A stretch of 40,987 bases of DNA from Moorena sp. SS36440bin_2 (lineage in GTDB: Bacteria; Cyanobacteriota; Cyanobacteriia; Cyanobacteriales; Coleofasciculaceae): assembly GCA_011524395.1 (NCBI GenBank), contig WTKN01000087.1:1-40987 (forward strand), given 5' to 3'. Under the pieces are notes generated by a model. It did no database searches and was not told the DNA's origin. It was given only the letters and a program-made list of their open reading frames with translations. Positions 9,161 to 18,845 of the stretch are shown here, piece after piece (within the stretch, counting starts at the first letter, position 1; every line of letters begins with the position of its first letter). The translations under genes were made by a program, and so were the position numbers.

Positions 9161-11053
9161 CTATTTGGACATGCTATAGTCTTCATTTGTTTGACCAACT
9201 TCATGCTGCATCTTGTGATATTTCCAAAGTTTACCGCGCTTTTCGAGTAACTCTTCATACCTTCCTTGCTCCACAATTCGTCCCTGTTCCAAAACAACTA
9301 CCTTATCAGCTTTGGCAATGGTCGATAAGCGATGGGCAATGGTAATTACTGTCCGTCCTACAGAAAGTTGTTCTAAGGACTCCTGAATCAGGCGCTCAGA
9401 CACAGAATCTAAGGCACTAGTTGCCTCATCTAAGATCAGAATCTCTGGTGCTCGCAGTAAAGCACGAGCAATGGCCAGCCGTTGACGTTGACCTCCAGAT
9501 AATCGAACTCCCCGATCACCCAGTTGTGTGTCAAAACCTTCAGGTAAATCTAGGATGAAGTCTAATGCATTGGCAAGTTTTGCGGCTTCTCGAATTGCCA
9601 GGTCATCTGCCTGTTCTGAACCATATGCAATGTTATTGCGAACAGAGGTGTTGAAAATAAATGTATCCTGACTGACAATAGCTAGCTGACGACGCACAGA
9701 GTTGATGTCAAACTCTTGTAAGTCAGTGCCATCAATGATAATTTTACCTACGGTTGGGTCATAAAATCGAGGAATTAAGTCAGCAAGGGTGGTTTTACCT
9801 GAACCAGAAGCACCGACCAGGGCTGTTGTTTCTCCCTTGTTGATAGTTAAGGTAATATCGTGCAGTACCAGGTTAGAGGGATCGTAACCAAAATCCACGG
9901 AACCAAACTCAATGGCTCGCTGCAATCCTGAAAATTGCACATTACCATTCTGCAAGTATGGTTTGTTGTCAGTTCTCAGCAGCTCTTTAATGTTATTCAT
10001 TGGTCCGGTGAATTCCCCCAGACGCCCTCTGGCATTATTAATCAGACGTATAATCGGGATCAGACGAAACAAAACAAACAAGAAGGTCAGTAATGAAGCT
10101 GACTGCATCTGTCCATTAGGAACAAAGATGCTAAACGCTACAATAATCATGCCGATTAGAATTGTGGTGGCTACGCTTTCCGCAATCGGTTCTATGGCAA
10201 ACCCAAATGAGGCAGATTTGATAGTGATGTTTGCAACGTTTTCGCTAGCGTCATAAAATCGTCTACGCTCAAAGTCCTGACTCGCAAATGCCTTAACTGT
10301 GCGAATACCATTGATAAACTCTACAGCAACTGAGGTAAAGTTACTGCCTGCGTTGGAAACCTCAAAACTTGTCTCTCGCAACCTTTTAACCAAGTTAGAA
10401 AGACCAACACTCATCAGGCTAAAGAGCATTAATGAGGCAATGGAAAGTTGCCAAGAAAGCAAGAACATTGATGTGACATAGACAACTAGAAGAGACACTC
10501 TAGTCAACATAACAGCTGTCACATCAAAAGCTTGATTAATTTTTTCTAGTTCGGTGGTTAGACTGTAAACTAGCGCTCCAGAACGGCTATGAGAAAAGTA
10601 ACCCAAACTCAGCCGTTGAAGTTGCTCAAATAGCTTCTTGCGCAGCCTATCTAACAAATTCATCTGAGTAATCATGCTGTACCTCCGTCCACCAAACATA
10701 AAGGCTGAACGGAACCAGGTTGTGATCAAAATTAGAGCAGATATCCGGTAAATTCTATCAATAACCGGTTTATTTACTCCAAGAAACCACATATCGATCC
10801 AGTTAATTCCTGTCTGGATTGGGGTAGCATTAGGGTCGGTTATGTTTTGTAAAAAAGTGAGGATAAACCCTAAGCCAAATCCTTCAAGCATTGAAGATAT
10901 GATCGTTAATATAATAGCTAAACAAGCAGCTTGTTTAAGGTATTTAAACTCCCTTAATATAAAGTGGTTATCTTGCCAAAGTTTCGTTGTTTTTGTGAAA
11001 TTAATAACAGAATCAATAAGCTTAAATTCAACAATTCTATATAGAATACTCAC
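9161..11053 (-). CDS. ABC exporter, fused permease and ATPase (MsbA/HetA-like)
   Basis: Full half-transporter of 630 residues: six-helix type 1 exporter domain (about residues 35-350) followed by an ATPase. The ATPase has Walker A 'GASGSGKTT' (about 412), signature 'LSGGQRQRLAIARALL' (about 515), Walker B 'ILILDEATSALD' and the H-loop 'TVITIAHRLSTI'. All catalytic motifs are intact. It probably works as a homodimer that flips or exports lipid-linked material. In Nostoc/Anabaena the related HetA serves envelope polysaccharide export. No Wzx is seen in this locus, so this exporter could take that job, although the locus also has Wzy- and Wzc-like proteins. The start is a GTG at 11053; no ATG lies close by. 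There is no C39 peptidase domain, so it is not an obvious exporter for the Gly-Gly peptide at 24023. Confidence 0.93.
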   Translation of the reverse strand: MSILYRIVEFKLIDSVINFTKTTKLWQDNHFILREFKYLKQAACLAIILTIISSMLEGFGLGFILTFLQNITDPNATPIQTGINWIDMWFLGVNKPVIDRIYRISALILITTWFRSAFMFGGRRYSMITQMNLLDRLRKKLFEQLQRLSLGYFSHSRSGALVYSLTTELEKINQAFDVTAVMLTRVSLLVVYVTSMFLLSWQLSIASLMLFSLMSVGLSNLVKRLRETSFEVSNAGSNFTSVAVEFINGIRTVKAFASQDFERRRFYDASENVANITIKSASFGFAIEPIAESVATTILIGMIIVAFSIFVPNGQMQSASLLTFLFVLFRLIPIIRLINNARGRLGEFTGPMNNIKELLRTDNKPYLQNGNVQFSGLQRAIEFGSVDFGYDPSNLVLHDITLTINKGETTALVGASGSGKTTLADLIPRFYDPTVGKIIIDGTDLQEFDINSVRRQLAIVSQDTFIFNTSVRNNIAYGSEQADDLAIREAAKLANALDFILDLPEGFDTQLGDRGVRLSGGQRQRLAIARALLRAPEILILDEATSALDSVSERLIQESLEQLSVGRTVITIAHRLSTIAKADKVVVLEQGRIVEQGRYEELLEKRGKLWKYHKMQHEVGQTNEDYSMSK

Positions 11054-11104
11054 TGGTTTTATTTAGATATATTTTGATGGGGGGTATGCTTAACTTAAAC
11101 AAGT

Positions 11105-12073
11105 TTAGCTAAAAAAACTAAGATCACTATCCACCATTTCCGCGACAATATCAGGAAATTGCTTTTTACTCTTCCAATTCAGCTCATCGCGAATTTTCCA
11201 GCTATCCCCACAAAGAGGCACTGCTTCGGTCGGACGATAAAACCTCGGATCAACTTCCACAAAATCTTGATAATCAAGACCGACGTGACTAAACGCACAA
11301 TCTACTAATTCACGAACCGAGTGATTCACTCCGGAAGCAATTACATAATTCTCTGGAGAATGGTTTTGCAGCATCAGCCACATGGCATCGACATAATCCG
11401 GAGCATATCCCCAGTCCCTGAGAGCATCTAGATTTCCTAAATAAAGCTTATTTTCTAACCCTAGCTTGATTTTGGCGACAGTAGAGGTAATTTTGCGAGT
11501 GACAAACTTAAAGTCACGCCTTGGGGATTCATGATTGTAAAGAATCCCGGTACAAGCAAAAATACCATACTGGTTACGATAGTTTTGCACCAGATGATGA
11601 CTTGCTAGCTTGGAAATACCATACACAGACCGGGGATTAAAAGGAGTCAGCTCATTTTGAGGGGCATGGAACACCCTGCCAAACATTTCAGAAGAACCAG
11701 CAAAAAAGAAACGACACTCCGGTACCACTTCCTTAATTGATGCCAGTAAATGGTGGGTTCCATTAAAATTACTGGTTAAAATAGAGGATTCATCATCAAA
11801 GGAATAACTGACAAAACTCGATGCAGCTAAGTGATAACACTCGTCAGGTTTAATCTTGGCAATGACCTTATAGAGTGACAAATGATTCTCTAAAGATGCA
11901 ACATGTAAAACAATGTCGTCTTTGATAGTTTTGAGATTAGACAACTTACCTGCTGGGTCTTCAACCGCTGGTCTCCTCACAATTCCATGAACTTCATAAC
12001 CTTTGCTTAGCAAAAGCTCTGCAAGGTAAGATCCATCTTGTCCAGAAATCCCTGTAATTAGTGCTTTTTTCAT
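11105..12073 (-). CDS. Gmd-family GDP-sugar dehydratase/epimerase, second paralogue
   Basis: Extended short-chain dehydrogenase of 322 residues from the ATG at 12073. The frame stays open a further 24 codons, but only to a TTG, and the family N-terminus begins at '[20 protein letters not shown]'. It has the NAD(P)-binding GxxGxxG, the catalytic S-x-E in 'AGSSEMFG' (about residue 125) and Y-x3-K in 'YGISK' (about 150). 'LDALRDWGYAPDYVDAMWLML' is the GDP-mannose 4,6-dehydratase signature region. It is clearly a diverged paralogue of the next gene upstream, shorter and with lower similarity in the substrate half. It may use another GDP-sugar or act as the reductase partner; the reaction is not determined. 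Confidence 0.85.
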   Translation of the reverse strand: MKKALITGISGQDGSYLAELLLSKGYEVHGIVRRPAVEDPAGKLSNLKTIKDDIVLHVASLENHLSLYKVIAKIKPDECYHLAASSFVSYSFDDESSILTSNFNGTHHLLASIKEVVPECRFFFAGSSEMFGRVFHAPQNELTPFNPRSVYGISKLASHHLVQNYRNQYGIFACTGILYNHESPRRDFKFVTRKITSTVAKIKLGLENKLYLGNLDALRDWGYAPDYVDAMWLMLQNHSPENYVIASGVNHSVRELVDCAFSHVGLDYQDFVEVDPRFYRPTEAVPLCGDSWKIRDELNWKSKKQFPDIVAEMVDSDLSFFS

Positions 12074-12145
12074 TTTTACTAGTGTACTAAGTTCGTCACT
12101 ACTGAACACTGATTGGTTAACCGTGATATAGTTAGCAATTATCAA

Positions 12146-12600
12146 TTAATAACTAACTATATTTAGCCATTGTGAAGCTATTTAATATGGCTAAAACTCA
12201 ATTCCATAGCTGAGATCAGGATCTTCTTCAGAGTTACGCCGCTAACCCGGTTATTGACGGTAATTACACTGATTACAGCCTTTGATTTATCACGATAAAC
12301 CGGGTATGATATTGGTGCGTAATTCCTGGTTATAATAAAGTGCGTTTCCGTAGCGTATGCTACGGATAATCGCTTATTTTATTCAACGTTAATCTATCAA
12401 CAACGTCTTATACTAGTCTGTTAATAGGTAATGGATAATGGATAATTGCGCTTTCGTCGTGGTGTTTGCAGCAGCAATAGTCTTTTCCTCAATTTCCAAT
12501 TACCTATTACCCGTTACCCATTACCTGTTAACTATTACCCAAAGGGGGACTAACTATCTCTCTAATCCATTACTAAAAATGGGATTAGATCATATCATTA
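12146..12600. other. Intergenic spacer between the two gmd paralogues
   Basis: No supported gene. It holds AT-rich sequence and an imperfect array of 'ttaccca/ttaccta' heptamers around 12494-12540, close in unit to the array at 17439-17464. A short open frame on the plus strand (12438-12620) is built from these repeats. Confidence 0.5.
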
Positions 12601-13674
12601 CTAGGGATTACCAGCGGTAACAACCTGACGAATAAAGGCAGTATCAGCGGATTTAATACAAGATGTTACAGGCATGATACCTAGTGCCTGAAGGTCAGCA
12701 TTAACCATGATTTCAACCAGTTGTTTAAAGCTTACTGAAGGTTGCCAACCTAGTATGGTATTAGCCTTGGTGGCATCACCTAACAACAGGTCTACTTCAG
12801 TAGGTCGAAAGTACCGTGGATCAATTTCAACGTACTGCTGCCAATCCAAATTCACTAAGCCAAAGGCAATATCGAGAAACTCCCGAATTGATTGAGTTTG
12901 ACCGGTAGCAACAACATAGTCATCGGGCTCGTCTTGTTGTAGCATTAGCCACATAGCGCGGACATAATCCTTGGCATAACCCCAGTCCCGTCTGGCATCG
13001 AGATTGCCCAGGTAAAGCTTATTCTGCTTACCAGCTACAATGCGCGCCAAAGCACGGGTAATTTTGCGAGTGACAAAGGTTTCGCCGCGCCGGGGACTTT
13101 CGTGGTTAAACAAAATACCATTACAGGCGAATAGCCCATAGGATTCGCGATAGTTGATAGTTTGCCAGTGGGCGTAGACTTTTGCACAGGCATAAGGACT
13201 ACGGGGATAAAACGGTGTAGTTTCAGACTGAGGAACAGCCTGCACTAGCCCAAACATTTCAGAAGAGCCAGCCTGGTAAAAGCGTACCTCAGAGCCAATC
13301 CGCTGTTGATAGTGCCGTACCGCTTCCAACAAACGCAAGGTTCCTATACCTGTGGCATCGACGGTGTATTCTGGTGAATCAAAGCTGACCCGCACATGGG
13401 ACTGAGCTCCGAGGTTGTACACCTCTATCGGCTGTACGTCTTCTAAAATGCGTTGTAGTGTCAAGCCATCAGTGAGGTCTCCGTAATGGAGAAATAACCG
13501 TGTCTGTGGATTGTGGGGGTCTTGGTAGATGTGGTCGATGCGATCTGTGTTGAAGGTAGACGTGCGTCGGATAATGCCATGGACTTCGTATCCTTTTGCC
13601 AGCAGCAGTTCCGCTAGATAAGACCCATCTTGACCGGTAATACCAGTGATTAATGCTCGTTTAATGTTTTTCAC
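12601..13674 (-). CDS. gmd: GDP-mannose 4,6-dehydratase
   Basis: Converts GDP-D-mannose to GDP-4-keto-6-deoxy-D-mannose, the precursor of GDP-fucose, GDP-rhamnose and related 6-deoxyhexoses. The 357-residue length fits the family. Visible features are '[19 protein letters not shown]' for NADP binding, '[15 protein letters not shown]', the catalytic S-x-E in '[10 protein letters not shown]' (about residue 135), Y-x3-K in '[11 protein letters not shown]' (about 158-162), '[17 protein letters not shown]', and '[18 protein letters not shown]'. The start is a GTG at 13674 preceded by GAGG. Its presence implies a 6-deoxyhexose in the polymer. No fucose synthase or Rmd with certain identity is in the window, unless the downstream paralogue serves as one. 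Confidence 0.95.
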   Translation of the reverse strand: MKNIKRALITGITGQDGSYLAELLLAKGYEVHGIIRRTSTFNTDRIDHIYQDPHNPQTRLFLHYGDLTDGLTLQRILEDVQPIEVYNLGAQSHVRVSFDSPEYTVDATGIGTLRLLEAVRHYQQRIGSEVRFYQAGSSEMFGLVQAVPQSETTPFYPRSPYACAKVYAHWQTINYRESYGLFACNGILFNHESPRRGETFVTRKITRALARIVAGKQNKLYLGNLDARRDWGYAKDYVRAMWLMLQQDEPDDYVVATGQTQSIREFLDIAFGLVNLDWQQYVEIDPRYFRPTEVDLLLGDATKANTILGWQPSVSFKQLVEIMVNADLQALGIMPVTSCIKSADTAFIRQVVTAGNP

Positions 13675-13794
13675 GATTCCTCACGACTCTGATTAGAGTA
13701 ATTAGTTTGCTAATGTACGGGATGAACACAAAGGCAAATCAAAATTGTTAATTTATTTATTAAATAAATAAATTAACAATTAACAAATCCGAAA

Positions 13795-14595
13795 TTACAG
13801 CACTTGAGTACTTTGAGAACCCAACACATGCGATCGCATATCTTCCTGGTGAAGTCTGATCATTCCTGGCAACAACCTCAGCTGTCGCCGCTCCTCCTGG
13901 GTCATCCGAATCACCTCATCCAGTTTCCAAGGACGTGGTCCGACTAAACTCATCTCACCCCTTAGTACATTCACTAACTGCGGTAGTCCATCCAGACAAA
14001 ATTGACGCAGCCATTTTCCAAAATGTGTCATCTTAGACGTGACTTTGCCTTTGTGTATACCTTCAGTGCGAAATTTAATCACTTGGAACAGCTTACCCCG
14101 TTCTCCAGCCCGCCATTGCCGAGAAAAGACTGGTCCGGGTGTTACAATCGCTATCAGCAACATCAATCCCAGGAGCACTGGACTCAAAATCAGTAGCAAT
14201 AGAGCAGCTAAACTCGAATCCATCACCCGTTTCAGTCGAGATCGGAATAGTTTTTCCCTACTAGACAATTCTGAGTTGAACGGTACTCTTAGAACAGCTT
14301 TCTTCTTCGCTTGCTCACAGGCATTGGTCCAAACTCTTAACCCTGTTTCACCCAGATTGGGGTCGATACAAACCAGCCCTACCGACGAGCGTTGCAAGCA
14401 ATTACTTAACCAAGACTGACTTTGCAATGGAGGTAGATAATGCTGTTCATTCTTCTGGATAGGAAGTACCCACAACTGTTTCTGTCGCCACTTGAGCTTG
14501 CAGGGAGGCAAAGAACCAACTGCTGACTCTGCCTCATCATCGATATCTAGGATTGAGATTTTGGAGGTTGTTAGTATGATTCTAGAAGTTGTCAT
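13795..14595 (-). CDS. Degenerate bacterial sugar transferase (phosphoglycosyl transferase family), probably inactive
   Basis: Member of the monotopic phosphoglycosyl transferase family that starts polysaccharide synthesis on undecaprenyl phosphate. The membrane hairpin ('RVMDSSLAALLLLILSPVL', about residues 123-141), 'TPGPVFSRQWRAGERGKLF', 'IKFRT' and 'NVLRGEMSLVGPRP' are all recognisable. Three defects are visible. The catalytic Asp-Glu dyad of 'LDELPQ' is 'LDGLPQ' here (D202, G203; codon GGA). The segment after KFRT is shortened. The C-terminus ends soon after 'LLPGMI', so the usual 'QVxGR' and 'DLxY' region is missing. The N-terminal 110 residues match the extension seen on some cyanobacterial sugar transferases. 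Possibly a decaying gene; an active homologue lies at 19297. Confidence 0.8.
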   Translation of the reverse strand: MTTSRIILTTSKISILDIDDEAESAVGSLPPCKLKWRQKQLWVLPIQKNEQHYLPPLQSQSWLSNCLQRSSVGLVCIDPNLGETGLRVWTNACEQAKKKAVLRVPFNSELSSREKLFRSRLKRVMDSSLAALLLLILSPVLLGLMLLIAIVTPGPVFSRQWRAGERGKLFQVIKFRTEGIHKGKVTSKMTHFGKWLRQFCLDGLPQLVNVLRGEMSLVGPRPWKLDEVIRMTQEERRQLRLLPGMIRLHQEDMRSHVLGSQSTQVL

Positions 14596-14873
14596 AAATC
14601 GTTACTCCATTTCACCGAAATCAAAAGTAAAAGGTTAGATCCTGTCAGGTTTAATACGTAGCTATCAGCTATCAGCTTATGTGCTACGCACACGCGTGCG
14701 CGTTCAGTTTTCAGCTTTTGAATAAAACAGGTAAAATCTGAGTTACGTCAGCTGTTGGCGTAGCGTGGCCATAGGCCAACGGCTGTTGGCGTAGCGTGGC
14801 CATAGGCCAACGGCTGTTGGCTGAAGGCTGAAGGCTGACGGCTGAATTATTACTTAACAATTAACCAAAAAAA
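14596..14873. other. Repeat-rich spacer
   Basis: No gene. It contains 'tatcagc'-type repeats, a 31-base tandem duplication with ggccataggcc palindromes (14751-14820) and further 'ggctgaa' repeats up to about 14845. Confidence 0.6.
14751..14820. repeat. 31-bp tandem direct repeat with inner palindrome
   Basis: Copies at 14751-14781 and 14782-14812 look identical, followed by the first bases of a third. Each holds gcgtagcgtggcc..aggccaac, a palindromic motif also seen near 4030, 26835 and 38995. Confidence 0.85.
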
Positions 14874-17135
14874 TCAACGAGACTTGACATGATTGCTGAA
14901 CTGACGCTCTAGTTGTGGAGACACTGGAAGATCAGATACAGGCTGCTTTGGTTCAATAGCAGCTTGGCTCTTTCGCGAACCATAGTAAGCATAGCTCTGA
15001 TTAGAACTCTTCACCCCGTTAGCAATGATTCCAATCAGGTTTAAATTCCTGAGAATAGCAGTAGCCTGGATGAGTTGAGATTGAGTAACTCGCTCTAGGC
15101 GTCCTACCATCACCACACCTTGGCACAACGATGCTGCTTGGAGTGCATCCACCATACCTAACACTGGGGGAGTATCCAGCAACACCAGATCATAGGTTTC
15201 CTGAAACTCTGCCATTAAGTTCTTCATCCGTTTAGAACCCAAGAGCTTAACTGGGTCAATTGGGGTTGGTCCAGCAGTCAAAACATCAATGCTTGACCCC
15301 AAAGGTGAGATACTAACTGGGTTGGGTGTAGCAAGATCATCTTCCAATAAAGTAGAAAGTCCTTCGTGATTGGACAGACCAAGTTGTTGGTGCAACCTCG
15401 GACGGCGCATATCTACATCAATTAGCAGTACTCGTCGATGTAAACGAGCAGCACTCAAGGCTAAACCCAACGCCAGAGTTGACTTCCCCTCACCAGACAG
15501 CGCTGAGGTAACCATCAGGGATGTCCACTCAGAACCAGAATTGAGCAACTGGATATTCACATAAATCATGTCCAGTGCTTCCTGAAATGGTCGCCATCCC
15601 AACAGTTCCATCATCGGAAGTGTTTTCTCTGACTGGCTCAAGCTAAGATTCAGAACAGGTTTACTGATTTTACCCTCCGGCAACTCTGGAATCATACCTA
15701 GCAAGGGTAGAGCCACTTGATTTTTCAAATCATCAGAGCTATGAATTCCATCGTCCATGGCTTCCCGCACAAAGGCAGCCACACCACCGAGAAATAACCC
15801 AACCACTGCACCCAATAATAGGTCTTGGGTCATATTAGGACCGGTCTTGAAGCCCGGTAAAGGTGCTTCTACAACTTGCCAGTTAAATCCTCCCCGAGCC
15901 AATTCGATGCTTAACTCCTGCCGTGCTTGTAGTAGCTGCTGCAGAGTATTTTGTTTAATTGCTACTTGCGGTTGTAGACGATTGTACTGAGCTATCAGGG
16001 CTGGGAATTCCCTGAGTTGGATACGGATTTCCTGCTCTGTTTTGACCAGGGCTTGATCACGAGTTTGTAGACTGACTAGATTAATTTGCGAGGTGATCAG
16101 TTCGTTGACCAGATTGATATCCACACCACCGAGCTGTCCTTCTGTCAGGAGGTTACTTCCAGTGCTAATCAGTTGAGTTGGAACTTGCCCTAAAACCCGT
16201 CTGGTTTCTTCCTGCAAGAGTGCAAACACATTCTGACGCTGTTCAATTAATTTTTGAATACTAGGATGAGCTTCGGTATAAATACGACTTTGCTCCACCA
16301 AAGCCAGTTCTATTCTTTGGATTTCATTGAGCAAATTTTGATAGCGCCCAGATTGACTCAAGCGGGACGAGGTCAAGGCATTTTGCGGTGAACGAGCCAG
16401 TTTTTGCTGAACAGCCTCGTAACGAGTTTGAGTTTCCATGTACTGAGCGCGGATAGCTCGGCGCTCCTGTTCAATCCCATTCAGAGTTTGACTGACAGCT
16501 ACAGCTTGTTGTGAGGGATCAATCAGGTTTTTGCTCTTGCGAAACTGCTCTAGCTGTTGCTCAGCTTGCTCAAGATCCTTACGAGCTTTTGGCAACTGCT
16601 GATTTATAAAAGCAAGACCTTTATTCAAGCGCATTTCCTGCTGCTCTAGGTTGTAATCTTGATAAACCTTTTGAATAGCTTGCAGTACTTTTTGAGTTTT
16701 AATCCGGTCATTGCTGGTGTAGACCGCTTGAAATACCTTAGTTTCGGTTTTACCCTGCAGTACTTGAGCTAATCTTAAGGAGCCTCTAATATCACCGACT
16801 GTGATATCTGGGTAGTCATCACGAAGCAATTCCACTGCTCGTTTCATCAACTCAGAACTACGCATCAGCTGTAACTGAGTAGCATAATCGATATCAACAG
16901 TGGACTCAGTAAACTGACTCTCGATGCCTCGTGTTTTATCTATATAATTAGGCTCCACCAACAGCTGTAGAGAGCTGATATAAGTCGGCTCTTTCTTGAT
17001 AGTGACATAGAAGGCAATCGGCAAGCTTGTTAACAGTATACTTAGAATCCACAAGCGTCTTCGCCACAAAACTGCCAACAGTTGGCCATACCCTGCATCT
17101 GTTTCAGCTGCTGCGTTTAAATCAAGTTCCTTCAT
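14874..17135 (-). CDS. Wzc-like polysaccharide copolymerase with BY-kinase domain
   Basis: Inner-membrane protein of 753 residues that controls chain length and export of the polysaccharide. The N-terminal Wzz-type region has a first membrane helix at about residues 30-47, a long periplasmic coiled coil (about 170-400, rich in Gln/Glu/Arg) and a second helix 'LLLGAVVGLFLGGVAAFV' near 445. The cytoplasmic tyrosine-kinase part has Walker A 'SALSGEGKST', Walker A' 'VLLIDVDMRRP' and Walker B 'LVLLDTPP'. The tail carries only a short tyrosine group, 'YAYYG', about 35 residues from the end, fewer than in E. coli Wzc. A complete single-chain Wzc supports a Wzy-type pathway. The start is the ATG at 17135. 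Confidence 0.93.
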   Translation of the reverse strand: MKELDLNAAAETDAGYGQLLAVLWRRRLWILSILLTSLPIAFYVTIKKEPTYISSLQLLVEPNYIDKTRGIESQFTESTVDIDYATQLQLMRSSELMKRAVELLRDDYPDITVGDIRGSLRLAQVLQGKTETKVFQAVYTSNDRIKTQKVLQAIQKVYQDYNLEQQEMRLNKGLAFINQQLPKARKDLEQAEQQLEQFRKSKNLIDPSQQAVAVSQTLNGIEQERRAIRAQYMETQTRYEAVQQKLARSPQNALTSSRLSQSGRYQNLLNEIQRIELALVEQSRIYTEAHPSIQKLIEQRQNVFALLQEETRRVLGQVPTQLISTGSNLLTEGQLGGVDINLVNELITSQINLVSLQTRDQALVKTEQEIRIQLREFPALIAQYNRLQPQVAIKQNTLQQLLQARQELSIELARGGFNWQVVEAPLPGFKTGPNMTQDLLLGAVVGLFLGGVAAFVREAMDDGIHSSDDLKNQVALPLLGMIPELPEGKISKPVLNLSLSQSEKTLPMMELLGWRPFQEALDMIYVNIQLLNSGSEWTSLMVTSALSGEGKSTLALGLALSAARLHRRVLLIDVDMRRPRLHQQLGLSNHEGLSTLLEDDLATPNPVSISPLGSSIDVLTAGPTPIDPVKLLGSKRMKNLMAEFQETYDLVLLDTPPVLGMVDALQAASLCQGVVMVGRLERVTQSQLIQATAILRNLNLIGIIANGVKSSNQSYAYYGSRKSQAAIEPKQPVSDLPVSPQLERQFSNHVKSR

Positions 17136-17699
17136 GGGATTTTAGATTAATGATTGACAAGTTTGGATTGGATTTTTAATTGACATCAAGTCGAGTGAAT
17201 CAAGTCTAAACTAGTCCCGGGATGATTAGTAATCGGTTTAGATAAAATCCGGTTAATCACTTTATTCATATTCGATAGGGTTTTATTTTTTTATAAAGCT
17301 AATTAAAATTAACCATTATACATTTACAATTGGCAATTGCAATATTAGCAAGCTGTCGTCATCCCAACTCTCCAGGATACCCGCAACAAATTTTCCCTAC
17401 CTTTTGGTAACGGCTAATTAGGAATTGGAGTCTGATTCCCCATTACCTATTACCCATTACCAATGAACCGACAATTATAGGTTGCATCCCTTTTATAAAA
17501 AGGGTATAAAAAGAAGTAGTCAACCGGACATGATATTATCTATTACCCATCACCAGTAACCTGAGCAGGACTATATTGATTAGTCCACCAGATTTGATCT
17601 AATAATTTGGGAGTATCGACCAGTATCAATCCCAGGAAATCAACGAAAAAATCCAAAATCCAAAATCTAAAATCTAAAATCAGCCCAGCCACTATCCTG
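17136..17699. other. 564-bp intergenic region upstream of the wzc-like gene
   Basis: No gene in any frame that looks real. It contains a 'ttaccca/ttaccta' heptamer run at 17439-17464 and 'aaaatccaaaatctaaaatct' type repeats near 17650-17685. The part next to 17135 is AT-rich and should hold the promoter for the wzc-like gene, but I could not place boxes with confidence. Confidence 0.5.
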
Positions 17700-18845
17700 T
17701 CACCTAGCTAAAGTGGGAACCTTGGTTGAATGGGGAAAGGAATAGCTCAAATTAACAGGCTGCCCGCTGACCGTGTTATCAATAATTTGCCCAACTTTGT
17801 TAAAGAAAACGTCTTCAGTAAAATGACTCAGGGCATGGTCTCGGATTTTGGCATAATTCCAGGGAATTTCCCTAGCCTCAAGTAGTGCAGCTTGGAGTGC
17901 TTCTGGTGTTTGCCGTTTAAAAAACACCCCTGTCGTCCCTGGTATTTGAGTATCCAAAACACCACCTGCACCGTAGGCAATTACTGGGGTACCACTGGCG
18001 TTGGCTTCGATTGGCACTAAACCGTAATCTTCTAAAGCCGCGACGATCACCCCACGAGCTTTTGCCATCAAATGACAACGCTGTTTATCGCTGACGTATC
18101 CCAAGAATCGAATATTGTCCAAGGCTTTAGATTCTAGACGCTCTCGCTCTGGACCATCACCAGATATTAATAAAGGCCACCCTAGCCAATTAAACGCCTC
18201 GATAATCAGATCGATACGCTTGTAACCCAGTAAACGAGATGATACTAGGTAAAAGTCTTCCTTTTGGTCGGAAAACACAAATTTATGGCTATTAATTGGA
18301 TAGTTGACCGTCATGGCTGGCTTACCATAAATATTCTGGATACGCCGAGCGACAGTGGTCGAGTTAGCAATGTAAAGATCCGGCTCCTGGGCATAGTCCA
18401 GGTCTACTTTTCTGATCAACTGGAAGACTTTATCAATGACAGGAGAAAACGCTCTATATTCTCCATACTCCTTGAGGTAAGTTTGCGTATCCCACAAAAA
18501 ACGGGTGACATTGTGGCAAAAGCAAACATGCTTGGCTCCTAATTTTTTCTTGACCGCCTTTGCGAAGCTTGAACAACTACTGATAATCAAATCGTAATTT
18601 TCTAAATCCAAGGCTCGAAAAGCTGGATAGTAAAACGGAGCCAAGAGTCTGAAGTATTTTGTTGACCCTGGAATGTTCTGAAGTCCGGTGGTATGCACTA
18701 GGCGCTCACCTAGGTCAATGGTGTTCTGGGCATCATACAAGGATGTGAATACATCAGCACTAGGGAAGCGCTTACAAAGCAGTTCAAATACCCGTTCTGC
18801 TCCACCTTTTTGCGTTAGATAATCATGAACTAGGGCAACTTTCAT
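17700..18845 (-). CDS. Glycosyltransferase family 4 (mannosyltransferase-like)
   Basis: GT-B glycosyltransferase of 381 residues. It starts 'MKVALVHDYLTQKGGAERVFELL', has 'CFCHNVTRFLWD' in the acceptor domain and 'YKRIDLIIEAFNWLG', 'ISGDGPERERLE' and the E-x7-E motif 'EDYGLVPIEANASG' in the donor domain. The 'GGAERV' and 'CHNxTRFLWD' pair is typical of WbaZ-type GT4 mannosyltransferases placed next to initiating sugar transferases. Here it lies between the STAS-sugar transferase and the wzc-like gene, consistent with addition of an early sugar. GDP-mannose as donor would suit the gmd genes nearby, but this is inference. The start is the ATG at 18845. Confidence 0.92.
   Translation of the reverse strand: MKVALVHDYLTQKGGAERVFELLCKRFPSADVFTSLYDAQNTIDLGERLVHTTGLQNIPGSTKYFRLLAPFYYPAFRALDLENYDLIISSCSSFAKAVKKKLGAKHVCFCHNVTRFLWDTQTYLKEYGEYRAFSPVIDKVFQLIRKVDLDYAQEPDLYIANSTTVARRIQNIYGKPAMTVNYPINSHKFVFSDQKEDFYLVSSRLLGYKRIDLIIEAFNWLGWPLLISGDGPERERLESKALDNIRFLGYVSDKQRCHLMAKARGVIVAALEDYGLVPIEANASGTPVIAYGAGGVLDTQIPGTTGVFFKRQTPEALQAALLEAREIPWNYAKIRDHALSHFTEDVFFNKVGQIIDNTVSGQPVNLSYSFPHSTKVPTLAR

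Noticed and set aside
9161-11053. Export ABC transporter for the GG peptide
   Set aside because: It lacks the N-terminal C39 peptidase domain and lies in the polysaccharide locus 13 kb away.
12438-12620. 60-codon plus-strand open frame between the gmd paralogues
   Set aside because: Its sequence consists mainly of the ttaccca-type repeat and it overlaps the end of gmd.
14039-14419. 126-codon plus-strand open frame
   Set aside because: Shadow of the degenerate sugar transferase on the other strand.
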